This document shows, piece by piece, positions 1 to 10,860 of a DNA stretch of 64,000 nucleotides (position 1 is its first letter; every line of letters begins with the position of its first letter). The notes under the pieces were generated by a model. The model was not told where the DNA came from. It was given only the letters and a program-made list of their open reading frames with translations, and did no database searches. Source of the stretch: Geosiphon pyriformis (lineage: Eukaryota > Glomeromycota > Glomeromycetes > Archaeosporales > Geosiphonaceae); assembly GCA_016748015.1 (NCBI GenBank), contig JAAOMT010000590.1, forward strand, positions 63,107-127,106, read 5' to 3'. The position numbers were made by a program, and so were the translations under genes.

Positions 1-1026
1 AATTTTGAAAGTGTATTTAATATATTTAGCTTTTTTTATTTAATAAACATCTTTTTGGGTTTTTTTATTGATTAGACTTATAGTCAATTTATAGATTATT
101 TTAACATTATATAGGTAATAATAGAGTTTGTTAAAAGCACTGTTATATGCTGTATTAAATCAAATTTTTTTTTAACTTTTTTGTAATTGAAAGTACATAT
201 TAACAAGTTTGATTACAGACTTCTTCTTTTATTATAATATTGATCTAGTTGTATTTTTTTTGTAATATTTTTTTACATATAAAACAAGACATATTGTTTC
301 ATTTTTTACTTTGTTTGGAGTATTTAAATTACTTCTGATAACAAGTTTTATAGTAATAGCAAGTATGTATTTCATATTTTTTTTCTAAAAATATACAAGC
401 TCCCATAGATAAAAGCTTTTTGTTGCAGTTTTTACACTTAAGTAGAATATAAAATAGTTGTTTTTGTAATTCTGATTTAGAATACCAAACTTTGTTCCAA
501 CTATTGGTTTTTTTAAAAATTTCTTGTTTTGTTTCTTTAGTCTAATTGGATATTAATCTAAGAATTATGTAGGTTTTAGTAATTGGTATTTTTTTTTAAA
601 TTCAAACACAGAGGCTTTTTTTGATTATTTATTAAAAGTATCATATATAGCAAGCATTTTAGTATATTGTTTTTAATATAAAATTTTAAGTTTTTGGGTT
701 TTTAATCTAAGTTTGTATTGGCTTTAAGAAGCCAATTATTTTTAATAAATGCTTAATATTGAGATGTATTTATAATTAAGACTTTTATTAAAATAGTAAT
801 TCCATTAATTGTGAAAAAAAAATTAATAATTTTTCTTACTAAAGTCTTTTTTATATTATTGGCTATTACAATTACTGTTTGGACTAATTTGTCTATATTT
901 TAATTAAGTTGTTGTATTAGTTGGTAGGTAATAATACTTTTGGCAGATTTATTGTTTAAAATTAACTAAATTTGCTTTTTTTCTACTTTAGTTTTAATAT
1001 TATTATTTATAAAAATTAAAAGTATT
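1..1026 (-). pseudogene. Relic of Gypsy pol (cysteine-rich module and retropepsin), family B
   Basis: Reading the minus strand, about 300-445 gives a degraded cysteine module (LKCKNCNKKLLSMGACIF) that closely matches the module of element B at 19290-19345. Around 720-1000 it gives the protease tail (INGITILIKVLIINTSQY, then AFIKNNWLLKANTNLD), matching B near 18920-19025. Order and orientation agree with a minus-strand family-B element. Many stops and frameshifts are present and no active-site motif survives. The copy runs off the left edge of the window, and an LTR of another family abuts it on the right. It is much older than B, since almost all G and C have been lost. Element membership is fairly sure; the exact ends are not. 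Confidence 0.72.
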
Positions 1027-1612
1027 GTATATTTAGAAGATTAGCCAATCAGAAGTAGACATAATAACAGAGGAATTTCAAGATTATTTTCAAGAAATTG
1101 CAAGATTTCAGAATTCCAAAATTTCAAAATTTCTCTGAAGAAATTGTAGGGTTCCAGAAATTTTGTATAATACCAATTATGTATATATAACAGTAACATT
1201 AGAAGCAAAAAAAGACAGAATTCAGTTCAGTTTTAATTTAGCATCTCCTTTTTTATCTATTAATTAATCTTCATTTCACAAATAGTTACTGTTAACCAAA
1301 ATGAATTTATTAATCATATCAAATAAAACATACTTATTATCATTTAATCTATATTATTATCATTTAATTAAGAATTTTTATCCAATTTCTATTATCAACA
1401 CTTAACCATATTGAAACAATAGCTTTTAACTATGACTATTAACAGAATACTAATTTTTTCTTTTCTTTTATTCTCTTTTATTTATTTATTTATTTTTATT
1501 TTGTTGTATTATTGTTTTATTAATTGATTAAAGAATTAACACATAGAGTACTGACATCAAAAATAGCACTGGTAAAAGACCCAAAAATAAGAATAAACAC
1601 TCGGAATTTGAA
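1027..1612 (+). repeat. LTR fragment, Gypsy family A/D type
   Basis: It contains the CCAAT block ttagccaatcagaagtagac at about 1040, the run of imperfect gaattcc-like repeats (1070-1150), the TATA-like tatgtatatataa near 1178 and the later LTR landmark ctggtaaaagaccc at about 1570. These appear in the same order in the LTRs at 15002, 31171 and 36891. The first 20-40 bp are too decayed to fix. The last 200 bp or so of the LTR (through the gtaaca end) are missing, because sequence after about 1612 no longer matches. No target-site duplication can be seen. Confidence 0.8.
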
Positions 1613-1919
1613 ACAACAAACTTTATTCCTAAAGCTATACAAAAATAAATTTACAATAAATTTAAGACAACAACTGGATTAACAGATACTTATTACAAAC
1701 TTAAAGCAGCTTTTAAACTTTATAATCTATTTAATATTTGTAAAAATGTCCTACAAAATTTAATACTCCAATTAATAAAGATTTAATACATTAACAAATT
1801 CACAAAACTGAAATTTTAACAATTTTCAGACCAAATTACTTAAATCATTTTGGACTACTATTTCAATATTACAAATAGTATTTGAACTTTGATAAAGCTC
1901 AGTTTTAAGAAGAAAATTA
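1613..1919. other. Unassigned AT-rich stretch between two LTRs
   Basis: About 300 bp with no match to the LTR families or to recognisable pol sequence. One plus-strand frame reads as a weak coding-like stretch between stops, but no motif supports a gene. It may be decayed retroelement interior. Confidence 0.4.
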
Positions 1920-2854
1920 TGTTACCAGTAGAATTTTAGCCATTAAATTAACATAAAATTATCCTTATAATTCTTATTATTAATTAATATATATTATTAT
2001 TATTTAAATTATTACTTATTATTTAATTAAATTATTAAATATTAATATAATCTAATTTGTACAATAAAAATTAAGATGATCAAATTACACAATATTTTGA
2101 ATTATATAACATTCAAAAATTTGCCAAAATTTGCAAAAATTTACCAAAATAATAAATAGTTTACTATTTAGTTAATAGTTTGCTAAAATAACTTGTAGTT
2201 TGTTAAAATATATTTTTAATTTATCAAAATTATAATAAAAAGAAAAATTCAAGTTTATAAATTAGTATTACAACAAGTTATATAAAAGAAAATATATTTT
2301 ATTTATAATAATTTTATTATAGATATCTTACTTGAAAATTATTTTTTTAGAAAAAGTCTCTTAATACAAATCAAATAAAAACCAAATACTTAAAAAATAC
2401 AAAAATTTGTTAATTAACATTTGAAATTTTAATTAATGTTTTAAAATTAAATTAGCTATTAATTTTAGTAATTTATTAATAACTTCAGGTTTAAATAAAA
2501 AACAATTTCCTTAACAAAATTTTATTTCTTTTATACTTCTATTATTTTTTTTATTTTTTTTAATATAATTATTAAAATAGTTTACAAACAAAATTTTTGT
2601 AAAAAAGTTGACTTTTATAGCAAAATAATTACACATTTTTAATAAGTTTTTAGATAAGTAATTCCTAAAAATAAGTTGACTTTTATTACAAAGTAATTGG
2701 CATTAAATTAGCTATTCTACTTATAAGTCCAGCAGTTTAAATTATAGGAGATAATTTGAAAATAAATTCAGTTATCAGAGATTTAACAGTTTTCAAAAAT
2801 GTGAATAAACAAATATTAACAACATTTAAAAAAAAACCAAAAATCTTAGTAATA
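1920..2854 (+). repeat. Solo LTR, family B
   Basis: Starts TGTTACCAGTAGAATTTTAG and ends about 2854 in ...ttagtaata, the decayed form of the gtaaca end. Along its length it can be aligned with the left LTR of element B (15676-16644): the atgatcaaattacac block, the cttgtagtttg block, the gttgacttttat block and the cagcagtttaaattatag block all occur in order. No internal retroelement sequence follows it, so it is a solo LTR. The flanking 4-mers (atta at 1916-1919, atat after the end) match poorly, in keeping with age. It is richer in A and T than the copy at 15676. Confidence 0.85.
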
Positions 2855-4029
2855 ATATTTCTAAAAATGTGTCATAATTTTCTAAAAATGTACTTACTTA
2901 TTAAATACTATTTTTCTATTAGTTTATTTTTATAATCTGTTTTTTTTGTACTTTTTTTCTATAAGTAACAATAATAATAAAAATTTTACCTAATGACTTT
3001 TATGACCAATTTGGTTTTTTGTTAATTAGAATAGATTATTTGCTTGGTATTGTTAAGTTTTTTGTAGTTAGTTTTGGTTTATATAAAATATGTTTGTTTT
3101 TTTTAAGCATAGACAATAATACAGAAGTTTATATAAATATGTAGTATTGTTTTAATTGACTTAAATAACTGGTTATATATAGCAAGTATATAAGTTATAT
3201 TTAGTTAGATTTATTTAGTTTGTTTTTGTATACTAGATAGTGATTAAGTTGTATTTATTAATAATAATAATAATAATAATAAATAAACCAAAAGTTATTT
3301 AAATACTATTTTAATTATTAAAAAACAAATTACTATAATTAATAATAATAAAATACATACTATTATTAAGTCAAAAAAATTATTAATAGAAAAAAATTAA
3401 TAATAAAATAGATAAATATATACTTAAATATATAATAATAATTATATTATTGTTTTTTAATATAATTAAAAAACAATTAAAAAAATTTATATAAAAAACA
3501 AATAAGCTTTAAATTAATTTAATAAAATTATAAAAAACATAAAACTCTTATAAAAATACAATAAAAATATATCCAATATTTTTTCTTATTTATTTATTTC
3601 TCTTTTTTAATTTTTTATCTTTAAGTATTTAAATATTTGTAAATAAAAAACTAATTGGTATTTCTTAATTTGTATTGTTAAAATTAATTTAAAAAATATT
3701 TGTTTGCTTTTGTAATTTTTTGAATAAAAAAACAATTAAAAAGCACAATACCTATTATTGATTTTTAAATCACCAAGTAAAACATAAAATAATCGCAATA
3801 GTGTTATTTTATTAACAATCATAAACTATTTTTCTATTTTCAAATTTTCCAAAAAAAATTAAGTGATTCTAAAATTGATTACACACATTGAATCTTTACA
3901 AATTCAATTCGTTTCTTTGATTGAATTTCCTTTTTTATTATTTCCATTACTCAAACCCGTAACAATATATTGTTCAATTAATTAATCTAAAATATTGAAT
4001 TGTTAATCTAATAAAAAATCATGTCATTT
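2855..4029. other. AT-rich spacer with an (AAT)n microsatellite
   Basis: No gene, LTR or RNA is supported here. The only clear structure is a short (taa)n run of about eight units at roughly 3259-3283. The stretch just right of 3880 becomes slightly richer in G and C and leads into the 3' end of the gene at 4030. Confidence 0.6.
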
Positions 4030-4944
4030 TTATTTTTCATACACAAGTGGCATCATTGATCGCAATAGTGACTTAACATTTTCATGTTTAGCCAACTTTA
4101 AAGGATCAGGCCATGCACACAAAAGCTGTTTCAAAATACTAATATCATCATCACTCAATTTATCCAGGCAACGATACAAAATCTTATCCAACCCTAATCC
4201 AGATAGACAATATTGTGCCTTTGCTTTCCCTGCTTTCTCTGCTTCAAGTCGTGCCTTCTTTTGTAACTTAGTGTTAAAGGCTGGAAAGCTCTCGATATAA
4301 AATGAATCCAAAGCTGGCTCTGGAGCACCCAGCTGAAGATATAGAGACAGGTAGGGATTTTGGTTTTCCTCTGTAGTTTTACCTTTATAGACAAACTCCC
4401 TCGAGAGTTTACTTGTGGCTGATGAAGGCCAATGAGCATCGTAAACCTTACTCCAATTCTTGACTTGAATTAGAAAGTAAGACATTGAATCAACTGAAAT
4501 AGGACTAGATCCATCCCAATCCAACAAAACTGGAATTATCAAGTCAACTCCTGCTTGGTTACGTTTACATATCACAGCTGCGAAGCGAATGAATAGAGTT
4601 CTCAATTGTGTCTGGTTTGGGGTGTAAGTAACCGGAATGAAGTGTGTAAATGCAAGTAAACCATTAGCCAACTTTTGAGGGAAACTTTGAATATGTTCGT
4701 CATAGTTCTCCTGCCCGAAAAGAGATATCAAAAACTCCTTCACTCTAATTGGGCGTGAAACAAACTCCTTCGAATATCCTAGATTTCCCAAGTGTGGTGA
4801 TATATCTCTATCTCTAGTAGCATGATCCCAAGCGATCATTAAAAGTAAACGGGCGACCAACTCTCCACGATAGCCAGGTTCTATATAACCAGTGTGTAAT
4901 GCATCTAGTAGAAAGTGGAGTAGTTTTCTCAACACATTCTGGTC
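4030..4944 (-). CDS. Unknown-function protein, C-terminal 304 residues (5' end lost in assembly gap)
   Basis: A long open frame reads leftward from the N gap to a TAA at 4030. Before the GTG at 4933-4935 the frame is still open (residues DQN) into the N run, so no true start is visible and the protein is longer than what is seen. I do not recognise a named domain. I do recall similar proteins as a multi-copy family in arbuscular mycorrhizal fungi, but this needs a search. The sequence is mixed alpha-helical, with a GYRGELVARLLLMIAWD segment near the N-terminus, a central region with FVYKGKTTEENQNPYLSLYL, a basic Lys/Ala/Glu helix (QKKARLEAEKAGKAKAQ) and a conserved-looking C-terminus. No signal peptide or membrane segment can be judged. 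GC content is far above the surroundings and by hand count about 18 CpG occur in 0.9 kb, against about one per kb in nearby transposons. This marks it as a genuine, selected gene. Confidence 0.85.
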   Translation of the reverse strand, partial: DQNVLRKLLHFLLDALHTGYIEPGYRGELVARLLLMIAWDHATRDRDISPHLGNLGYSKEFVSRPIRVKEFLISLFGQENYDEHIQSFPQKLANGLLAFTHFIPVTYTPNQTQLRTLFIRFAAVICKRNQAGVDLIIPVLLDWDGSSPISVDSMSYFLIQVKNWSKVYDAHWPSSATSKLSREFVYKGKTTEENQNPYLSLYLQLGAPEPALDSFYIESFPAFNTKLQKKARLEAEKAGKAKAQYCLSGLGLDKILYRCLDKLSDDDISILKQLLCAWPDPLKLAKHENVKSLLRSMMPLVYEK

Positions 4945-5617
4945 NNNNNNNNNNNNNNNNNNNNNNNNNNNNNNNNNNNNNNNNNNNNNNNNNNNNNNNN
5001 NNNNNNNNNNNNNNNNNNNNNNNNNNNNNNNNNNNNNNNNNNNNNNNNNNNNNNNNNNNNNNNNNNNNNNNNNNNNNNNNNNNNNNNNNNNNNNNNNNNN
5101 NNNNNNNNNNNNNNNNNNNNNNNNNNNNNNNNNNNNNNNNNNNNNNNNNNNNNNNNNNNNNNNNNNNNNNNNNNNNNNNNNNNNNNNNNNNNNNNNNNNN
5201 NNNNNNNNNNNNNNNNNNNNNNNNNNNNNNNNNNNNNNNNNNNNNNNNNNNNNNNNNNNNNNNNNNNNNNNNNNNNNNNNNNNNNNNNNNNNNNNNNNNN
5301 NNNNNNNNNNNNNNNNNNNNNNNNNNNNNNNNNNNNNNNNNNNNNNNNNNNNNNNNNNNNNNNNNNNNNNNNNNNNNNNNNNNNNNNNNNNNNNNNNNNN
5401 NNNNNNNNNNNNNNNNNNNNNNNNNNNNNNNNNNNNNNNNNNNNNNNNNNNNNNNNNNNNNNNNNNNNNNNNNNNNNNNNNNNNNNNNNNNNNNNNNNNN
5501 NNNNNNNNNNNNNNNNNNNNNNNNNNNNNNNNNNNNNNNNNNNNNNNNNNNNNNNNNNNNNNNNNNNNNNNNNNNNNNNNNNNNNNNNNNNNNNNNNNNN
5601 NNNNNNNNNNNNNNNNN
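4945..5617. other. Assembly gap, 673 N
   Basis: A run of 673 unknown bases. It removes the 5' part of the gene that ends at 4030 and possibly its promoter. Any frame running through it is meaningless. Confidence 0.99.
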
Positions 5618-5867
5618 AAGAAAGCAATAGTTAATTAACATCATAAGAGTATATCGAACGTTCTCTCAAATAGATGAAAACAGGTATAGATGATAGATAA
5701 CGGAGGTGAAGAGTAAAACTTAAATTAAGAGCTAACATTAAGTCAAAAGGTTTTATTATTGAGTTAAATGCAAAGCAATTTTGGAAGCAAGAGGCAGAAG
5801 TGAATGAGCACAAATTAGTCAAATGAACGAATGATAATGGTAATAGGGTGGATAAGAAAGTACTTTT
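5618..5867. other. Spacer between gap and coiled-coil gene
   Basis: About 250 bp with moderate GC and no convincing reading frame. It is downstream of the coiled-coil gene (3' side) and upstream of the gapped gene, so it may hold the terminator of the former and promoter sequence of the latter. No motif decides this. Confidence 0.4.
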
Positions 5868-6368
5868 TTATCCCAACCATTTCCCAACGCCCGAGTTACC
5901 TGTCTTAGTTGTTTCCATCAACGTATTTTGTAATTTTTGCATCTGCAACTCCCATCTATCTTTACTCGTTTTTAGCTCGTTCATGTCTACTTTTAACTCG
6001 TTCTTTTCTACTTTTAGCTCCTTCACTTCTTCTTCTAGCTTTTCTTTTTGCTTTTCTATTTGCTTTTCTAGCTTTTCTTTTTGCATTTCTAGCTCTTGCA
6101 TATCTTCTATCCACCAATGCTTTTCGTTTTCCTTCTTGTACTTCTCCTGTCTCAAATTTTTCTTCAATTCACGTAACTCATCTTCCTTTTCACGTAACTC
6201 ATCTTCCTTTTCACGTAACTCATCTTCCTTCTCACCCTCCATTAACTTTTTTAGCTTCTCCTCCTTTTCCTTCAGCTTCTCCTCCTTTTCCTTCAGCTTC
6301 TCCTCGCATTTATCATACTGGGTCTTAGCGTATTCTAATTCACGTTCGATTTTGTCCACACTAGCCAT
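5868..6368 (-). CDS. Small coiled-coil protein with internal heptad repeats, 166 aa
   Basis: A complete ORF on the minus strand, ATG at 6366-6368, TAA at 5868-5870. Nearly the whole protein is a charged coiled coil. Residues about 23-42 hold repeated KEKEEKL heptads, residues about 46-68 three KEDELRE heptads, and a second Lys/Glu-rich coil (QKEKLEKQIEKQKEKLEEEV) follows a WW-containing break near residue 86. The repeats are also near-identical at DNA level (cacgtaactcatcttccttt three times near 6170-6230), so copy number may vary. There is no signal peptide, membrane segment or enzyme motif, so a structural or scaffolding role is only an inference. The reading is unbroken and CpG-rich in contrast to neighbours. 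It lies upstream of, and on the same strand as, the gapped gene at 4030-4944 but ends with its own stop. Confidence 0.8.
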   Translation of the reverse strand: MASVDKIERELEYAKTQYDKCEEKLKEKEEKLKEKEEKLKKLMEGEKEDELREKEDELREKEDELRELKKNLRQEKYKKENEKHWWIEDMQELEMQKEKLEKQIEKQKEKLEEEVKELKVEKNELKVDMNELKTSKDRWELQMQKLQNTLMETTKTGNSGVGKWLG

Positions 6369-8340
6369 GGTGTTTTGCGTGTTTGTTAAGGTTTGGGAAG
6401 ATATGGCCTAATATATGTTTGGTTCGTGTCAATGACGTTTCAGATCTTTGATTTATCAGTATAAATTTAACAAACCCCGTTATTGTTAAATTATAACAAT
6501 AATCAGAGTTTTTAACCCCTGCAGTATGCCTACATCATATAATTGTTATTTAATAATTATTGTATTGTGCAATATTTCATTAATATGTTTATTAATGTTG
6601 AATAAAATTCGTTTTATTATTTTAAAATAAAAATAATTGTAAGTTTTAAAAATTAGAAATAATACTATTAAAATTGAAAAAAATCAAGCCAGTATTAAAA
6701 TATATTTTTATTATTATTTTATATATTATATTTAACTTAAAAACTTATTAAATAAAAGTTTATGTATTTTAATTTGTAAATAAAACAAATTTAATAATGT
6801 TATTTTTATGTATTAATTAAATATAATTTAATTAAAACTTAAAATATATAACAAAAATATTACTTACATATTTTTTATATGTAACCAGTAATTTAAACTT
6901 ATATTAAACTATATATATATTAAAAAAATTATTTGGTTTTATTTTTATTTATGTATTTAATAACTTTTTATTTAAATACTAATTTAATTTTTATTTTAAA
7001 CATTATATATTTAAGTTTTAATAACTTTATTATACTTTTATATTAATACTTTATATTTTTACAAAATTATTAATTAGTTATTTTTATTTTTATTAAATAA
7101 ATTTATTATTTTTTATTATTAAAAAACATATATTATAGTTTTTATAAATTTTTAAACAATAAAACAATAATATTAATAATATTTTTAAAAAAGTAAAAAA
7201 ACAGTTTTTTAAAAAAAAAATTCTGTTTTTATTATATTTTTATTACTATTTTACAATAATTTTTTTGTTTTAAACTTAATAGTTATTAATATTATAATTA
7301 AAAAAAAGTTAATAAATAAAACTATTTATGGTTTTATAAATAATTTTTTTTACACAAAAATTTAAAGTTTTGGTTAAAATATTAAAAACTTAAATAATAA
7401 GATAAATTAAATTTTAAAAATACTTTTAGATAATATTTGTATTAAATAATTTAAAAATATAAAAATTAATTTTGCAAAAAAAATAAAAATTCTTTTAAAT
7501 ACTATTAAAAAACAAATAATAAAAGTAAGGCTTTTTTATACTTTTTATTAAATACTTTAAATTTAAAAAAATAAATACAAATAAAATAATAGTTTTTTTA
7601 TTTTTTTATTTTATTGTTTTAAGATTTAAATAAAAGTTTTTATAAAAAAATTTTATTTTAGATATTAATTTGTTAATAATTATCAAAAAATTATTTTTTA
7701 TAATAAATAATTTTAAAAGATTATTATTTTATAAAATTATTAAATTTATATTTATTATTAAAAAGAATTTGCAAAAAGTTATTAATTAAAAATAAAAAAT
7801 TTAAAAAACAAAAAATATATTTAAATTAAGTTATAATTTTTAAAAAAGTAATTATTTTGATTTTAAAATATTTTTTTTAATTAATAAAAATTTTATATAT
7901 ATTGTTAAAACTTATAAAAATTAGTATAATAACAAAAAAATAAATTTACAACTGTATTATTTATGTATATTATTGTTTATAATTTTAAAAATTCTTTAAA
8001 TAAATCTAAAAAAATTTATATTATAAATTATATATTATTATTATTAATAAAATATAAAATATTATTATTTATTTTAAAAATAAAAAAATTTTCAATCAAA
8101 TTTATTATATTATTTGTGTTTTTAGTAAAAATTTATTTTTATGTTAAAAAAAATGTTTTTATTTTTTATATAATTATTTTTAATAGTAAATTATAAATTT
8201 AAATAGTTGTTAGCCAAATTTTTAGTTATAATATATTTTATTTAATGTTTTTTTAATTTATTTTTTTATAAATAAATTTAAAAAAACTCTTTCTTTCATT
8301 CATCTCAAATTCCCAAAAAAGAGTAAAAAGTTTTTTGAAA
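6369..8340. other. Very AT-rich gene-free stretch
   Basis: After about 150 bp of promoter-like sequence upstream of the coiled-coil gene, the stretch becomes almost pure A and T (long poly-A and poly-T tracts, tatata runs). The only open frame, at 7963-8196, is Lys/Ile/Phe low-complexity expected by chance at this composition. No LTR or LINE match was seen. Confidence 0.6.
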
Positions 8341-8379
8341 GATGTTTTTTACTATTTAGTACAATAAAACCAAATCATT

Positions 8380-9720
8380 TTTTGATTTTGAGGCTATTGT
8401 TGGTCCTAATATTGCCATTATGAAGCAGGTTGTTAAAGATTTTGGCTCTGATTGGAGTTTTAAACTCATTTTGTTAAGAAAAAAAAAGAAAAGTAATGCT
8501 TTAAAGAAGAGTGTTGGAAACAAAAAAAAATTTACTAAGATGCCAAATAGCTGTTTATGAGGTTCTGAAGCTGGTAACACCACCAAATCTGATAACATTA
8601 ATATGAAAAAAAAATGTCTGGTAGAGGAAACAAGTTTTGACTATGGTAAAAATAAAGTTTTTGCTAATAGAAATTCTAATCAGATGTCTAAAAAGCTGAG
8701 TGTTTGAATCAAGAAAGCATTAGACAAGCCTTTAAGGAAAATAGATTTTTCAGGTCATAATAATATAGATAATGTTCTCTCAGATGCCTCTTTAAAACTT
8801 TTTTTTCTTTAAAAAATTTAGTCAACATTTCTGTTAAAAAATTTTTCACATTAGATATTGGATTAGATAAAGTTTTTGGCAAAATGTCTCAAAAAAAACT
8901 GGTAGTGATCAGAAAATTATTTTCAGAAATCAATGGTTTTGGGAGGGTTTCTACCTTCTCAAAATTTTCTGGAATCATCTGAGTGACATTTACTTCTGAA
9001 TTGGGTTTATTGAAAGTCACTGAAAAGACTATTAGTGCAAAAATTATAGTAAATACCAATCTCAAAAAATCTGCTGATCATTTAGATTAGGCTGTAGTAT
9101 TAAAGAAAATTCCAGTGGAAATATTAGCTGAGACTGTGTGCACTATGCTATTCGAATTTGGGTTAATTAAGTTAATCAAGATGCAACTAATAAGTCTATG
9201 GCAAAAGATGATCATTGAATTAGAAGATCAAAATCAGGCTGATTTTTTGGCTTCCAAGTGGTCCATTCTTATCAAAAAAATGCTGTTTATGTAGTCAGAG
9301 CTAATCTCAACAAACAGACATGGAATTTTAAGAACTGTCATAGGGCACTACTCTATATTCTTTCTATAAAAACTTGTGCAATTAATTATCATCCTGTTAC
9401 ATATGTTCAGACCAAGTGTACTGTTGTTTGTGTTAACTCAGCTGAGTTATTGGATGTCATTATGGAAACCACACCAGTGTTGAGAGACATCCATCTTTAC
9501 TAGTCTCATCTCGTTTCTACTAAATATGCCAAATATGAGAAATCTGGTTATATATTTTTATACTGTGCTGCTAATAATAAGATTTTTTTTGGTAGCTTGT
9601 TACACAGAGTTTTTTTGGATGATAATAAAAGCAGGTTGGTAGCCATTTATGCTAAATGTTTAGCTCTAGTTGCCTGTTTTGTCTTTTTTGATGGTGTTTC
9701 TTAGATAAAGATTGTTGGTG
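8380..9720 (+). pseudogene. LINE ORF, RRM-like / zinc-knuckle N-terminal region
   Basis: Readable segments include ALDKPLRKIDFSGHNNIDNV (about 8722-8780), LWQKMIIELEDQNQADFLAS (about 9197-9257) and the following 81-codon open frame to 9503 with ANLNKQTWNFKNCHRALLY. This is the RNA-binding (RRM-like) fold of these LINEs. A degenerate zinc-knuckle region follows (about 9510-9600), of which only one Cys of the usual set is clear. The segment ends with DDNKSRLVAIYAKCLALVA at about 9620. Stops at TGA or TAG in place of Trp, and frameshifts, break it into at least four pieces. The probable function was binding of the LINE RNA; none remains. Confidence 0.75.
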
Positions 9721-10179
9721 AGTTTTCTTTTTTTCTTCTCTCAGTAAATGATAGTCTATCAATTTCTGGCTTCTCTTCAAAAGTAAAGTCTACATCTTTG
9801 ATTATGAAAAACATTAATAATAGATTTACAGTTTTGAAATACAGTTTTGTTAATCTTAGAGGCAAATTAATGAATTGGCTAAAAGATTGGATTACTTGTG
9901 CCAATAGTTTCTCAGTCTAGCCCTGGATGTCAACTGTTGGTAATTCCCCTATTGTAGAATCAAGTAGGTGATATAATGATAGAAAAGAGCTTGGAGGAAG
10001 CCATTAGTAATAAGACTGCTGCTGTTTTGTGTTCATCTGTTTTCTTTGAAAGAGTTAAATTAGAAAATATAATAGAAAGACTTTCAGTTTTAGTAATGAG
10101 TTTGTCAGCTTATTTTAATGGTCTGGTTCTAGCTGGTGGTGTGTTTTCCCAATCCTCTTTTCAATAAGTAATCTAATTT

Positions 10180-10860
10180 GGAAAGTTGCTACTTATAATG
10201 CAAAACAGGATGATATTATTTATTGACACAAAAACATGAACAACTTAATTACTATTTTTACAGAATCAAAACTGAAAGAGAAGATTTGCTTCTAGATTAT
10301 CAACAAGTTTGATGGTGCTTGGGTGTTTACTTCTGGTTTGGAATTTGGGTATCTAAGTGTTAGTGTTTTAATAGTCATGAACTTTTCTCTAACAAAACAT
10401 GTATACAAAGTTTCTAAAGTGCCTGGCCAGCTTCTCTTTATTAAACTACTCTTTAAAAATAAACTTTTTGTGACAATTTTGGGGCTTTACACTGGTGCTT
10501 CTTTGGTGGTTCAATTTTTTTAGGCTGGTGGAATCAACTTTTTTATTACTAAAGCTATGAACAAATCTTCTTTTGTTATTCTTGGTGGCAATTTCAATGA
10601 GAATGATTTTTATAGATGTGCCAGTTATAAAAAATGCCTTAATATGAGACTAATTAACTTTTTGGTTAAAAGCTCAATAGTGAGAGCACTGACATAGAAA
10701 AATTTTAGGAGTGTTATAAAAACAATTGATTACATATTTGTTTCTTCAAATTTAGCCAATGCAATAGTACATTACAATATTGTGGATGTTAGTAAACACT
10801 TTAACACTAATTACTGGACTGTCTTTGTGTTCATGGGTTTGGATGGCCTTTTGAATGTGT
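10180..10860 (+). pseudogene. LINE APE-type endonuclease domain, inactive
   Basis: Starting KVATYNAKQDDIIY, the frame passes the conserved N-terminal Asn block and a TESKLKEKI segment (Glu of the catalytic set). It then reads TILGLYTGAS (about 10475), SSFVILGGNFNENDFYRCAS (about 10567) and KTIDYIFVSSNLANAI (about 10720). In AP-endonuclease-like LINE nucleases the GGDFN motif carries a catalytic Asp. Here it reads GGNFN (GAT or GAC to AAT, a G-to-A change), which should abolish cleavage. Several stops occur. The domain would have nicked target DNA to prime reverse transcription. Confidence 0.8.

Noticed and set aside
3259-3283. (AAT)n run as a notable microsatellite
   Set aside because: About eight units only, and such runs are expected in DNA this rich in A and T.
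4814-5644. Long reading frames on both strands spanning the N run
   Set aside because: They exist only because N codons contain no stops. They are not genes.
5848-6411. Ser/Phe-rich plus-strand frame of 187 codons
   Set aside because: It is the antisense of the coiled-coil gene. The Glu/Lys repeat codons read in reverse give Ser/Phe runs.
7963-8196. 77-codon plus-strand frame
   Set aside because: Only Lys, Ile, Phe, Tyr, Leu in a region that is almost pure A and T. Chance length for this composition.
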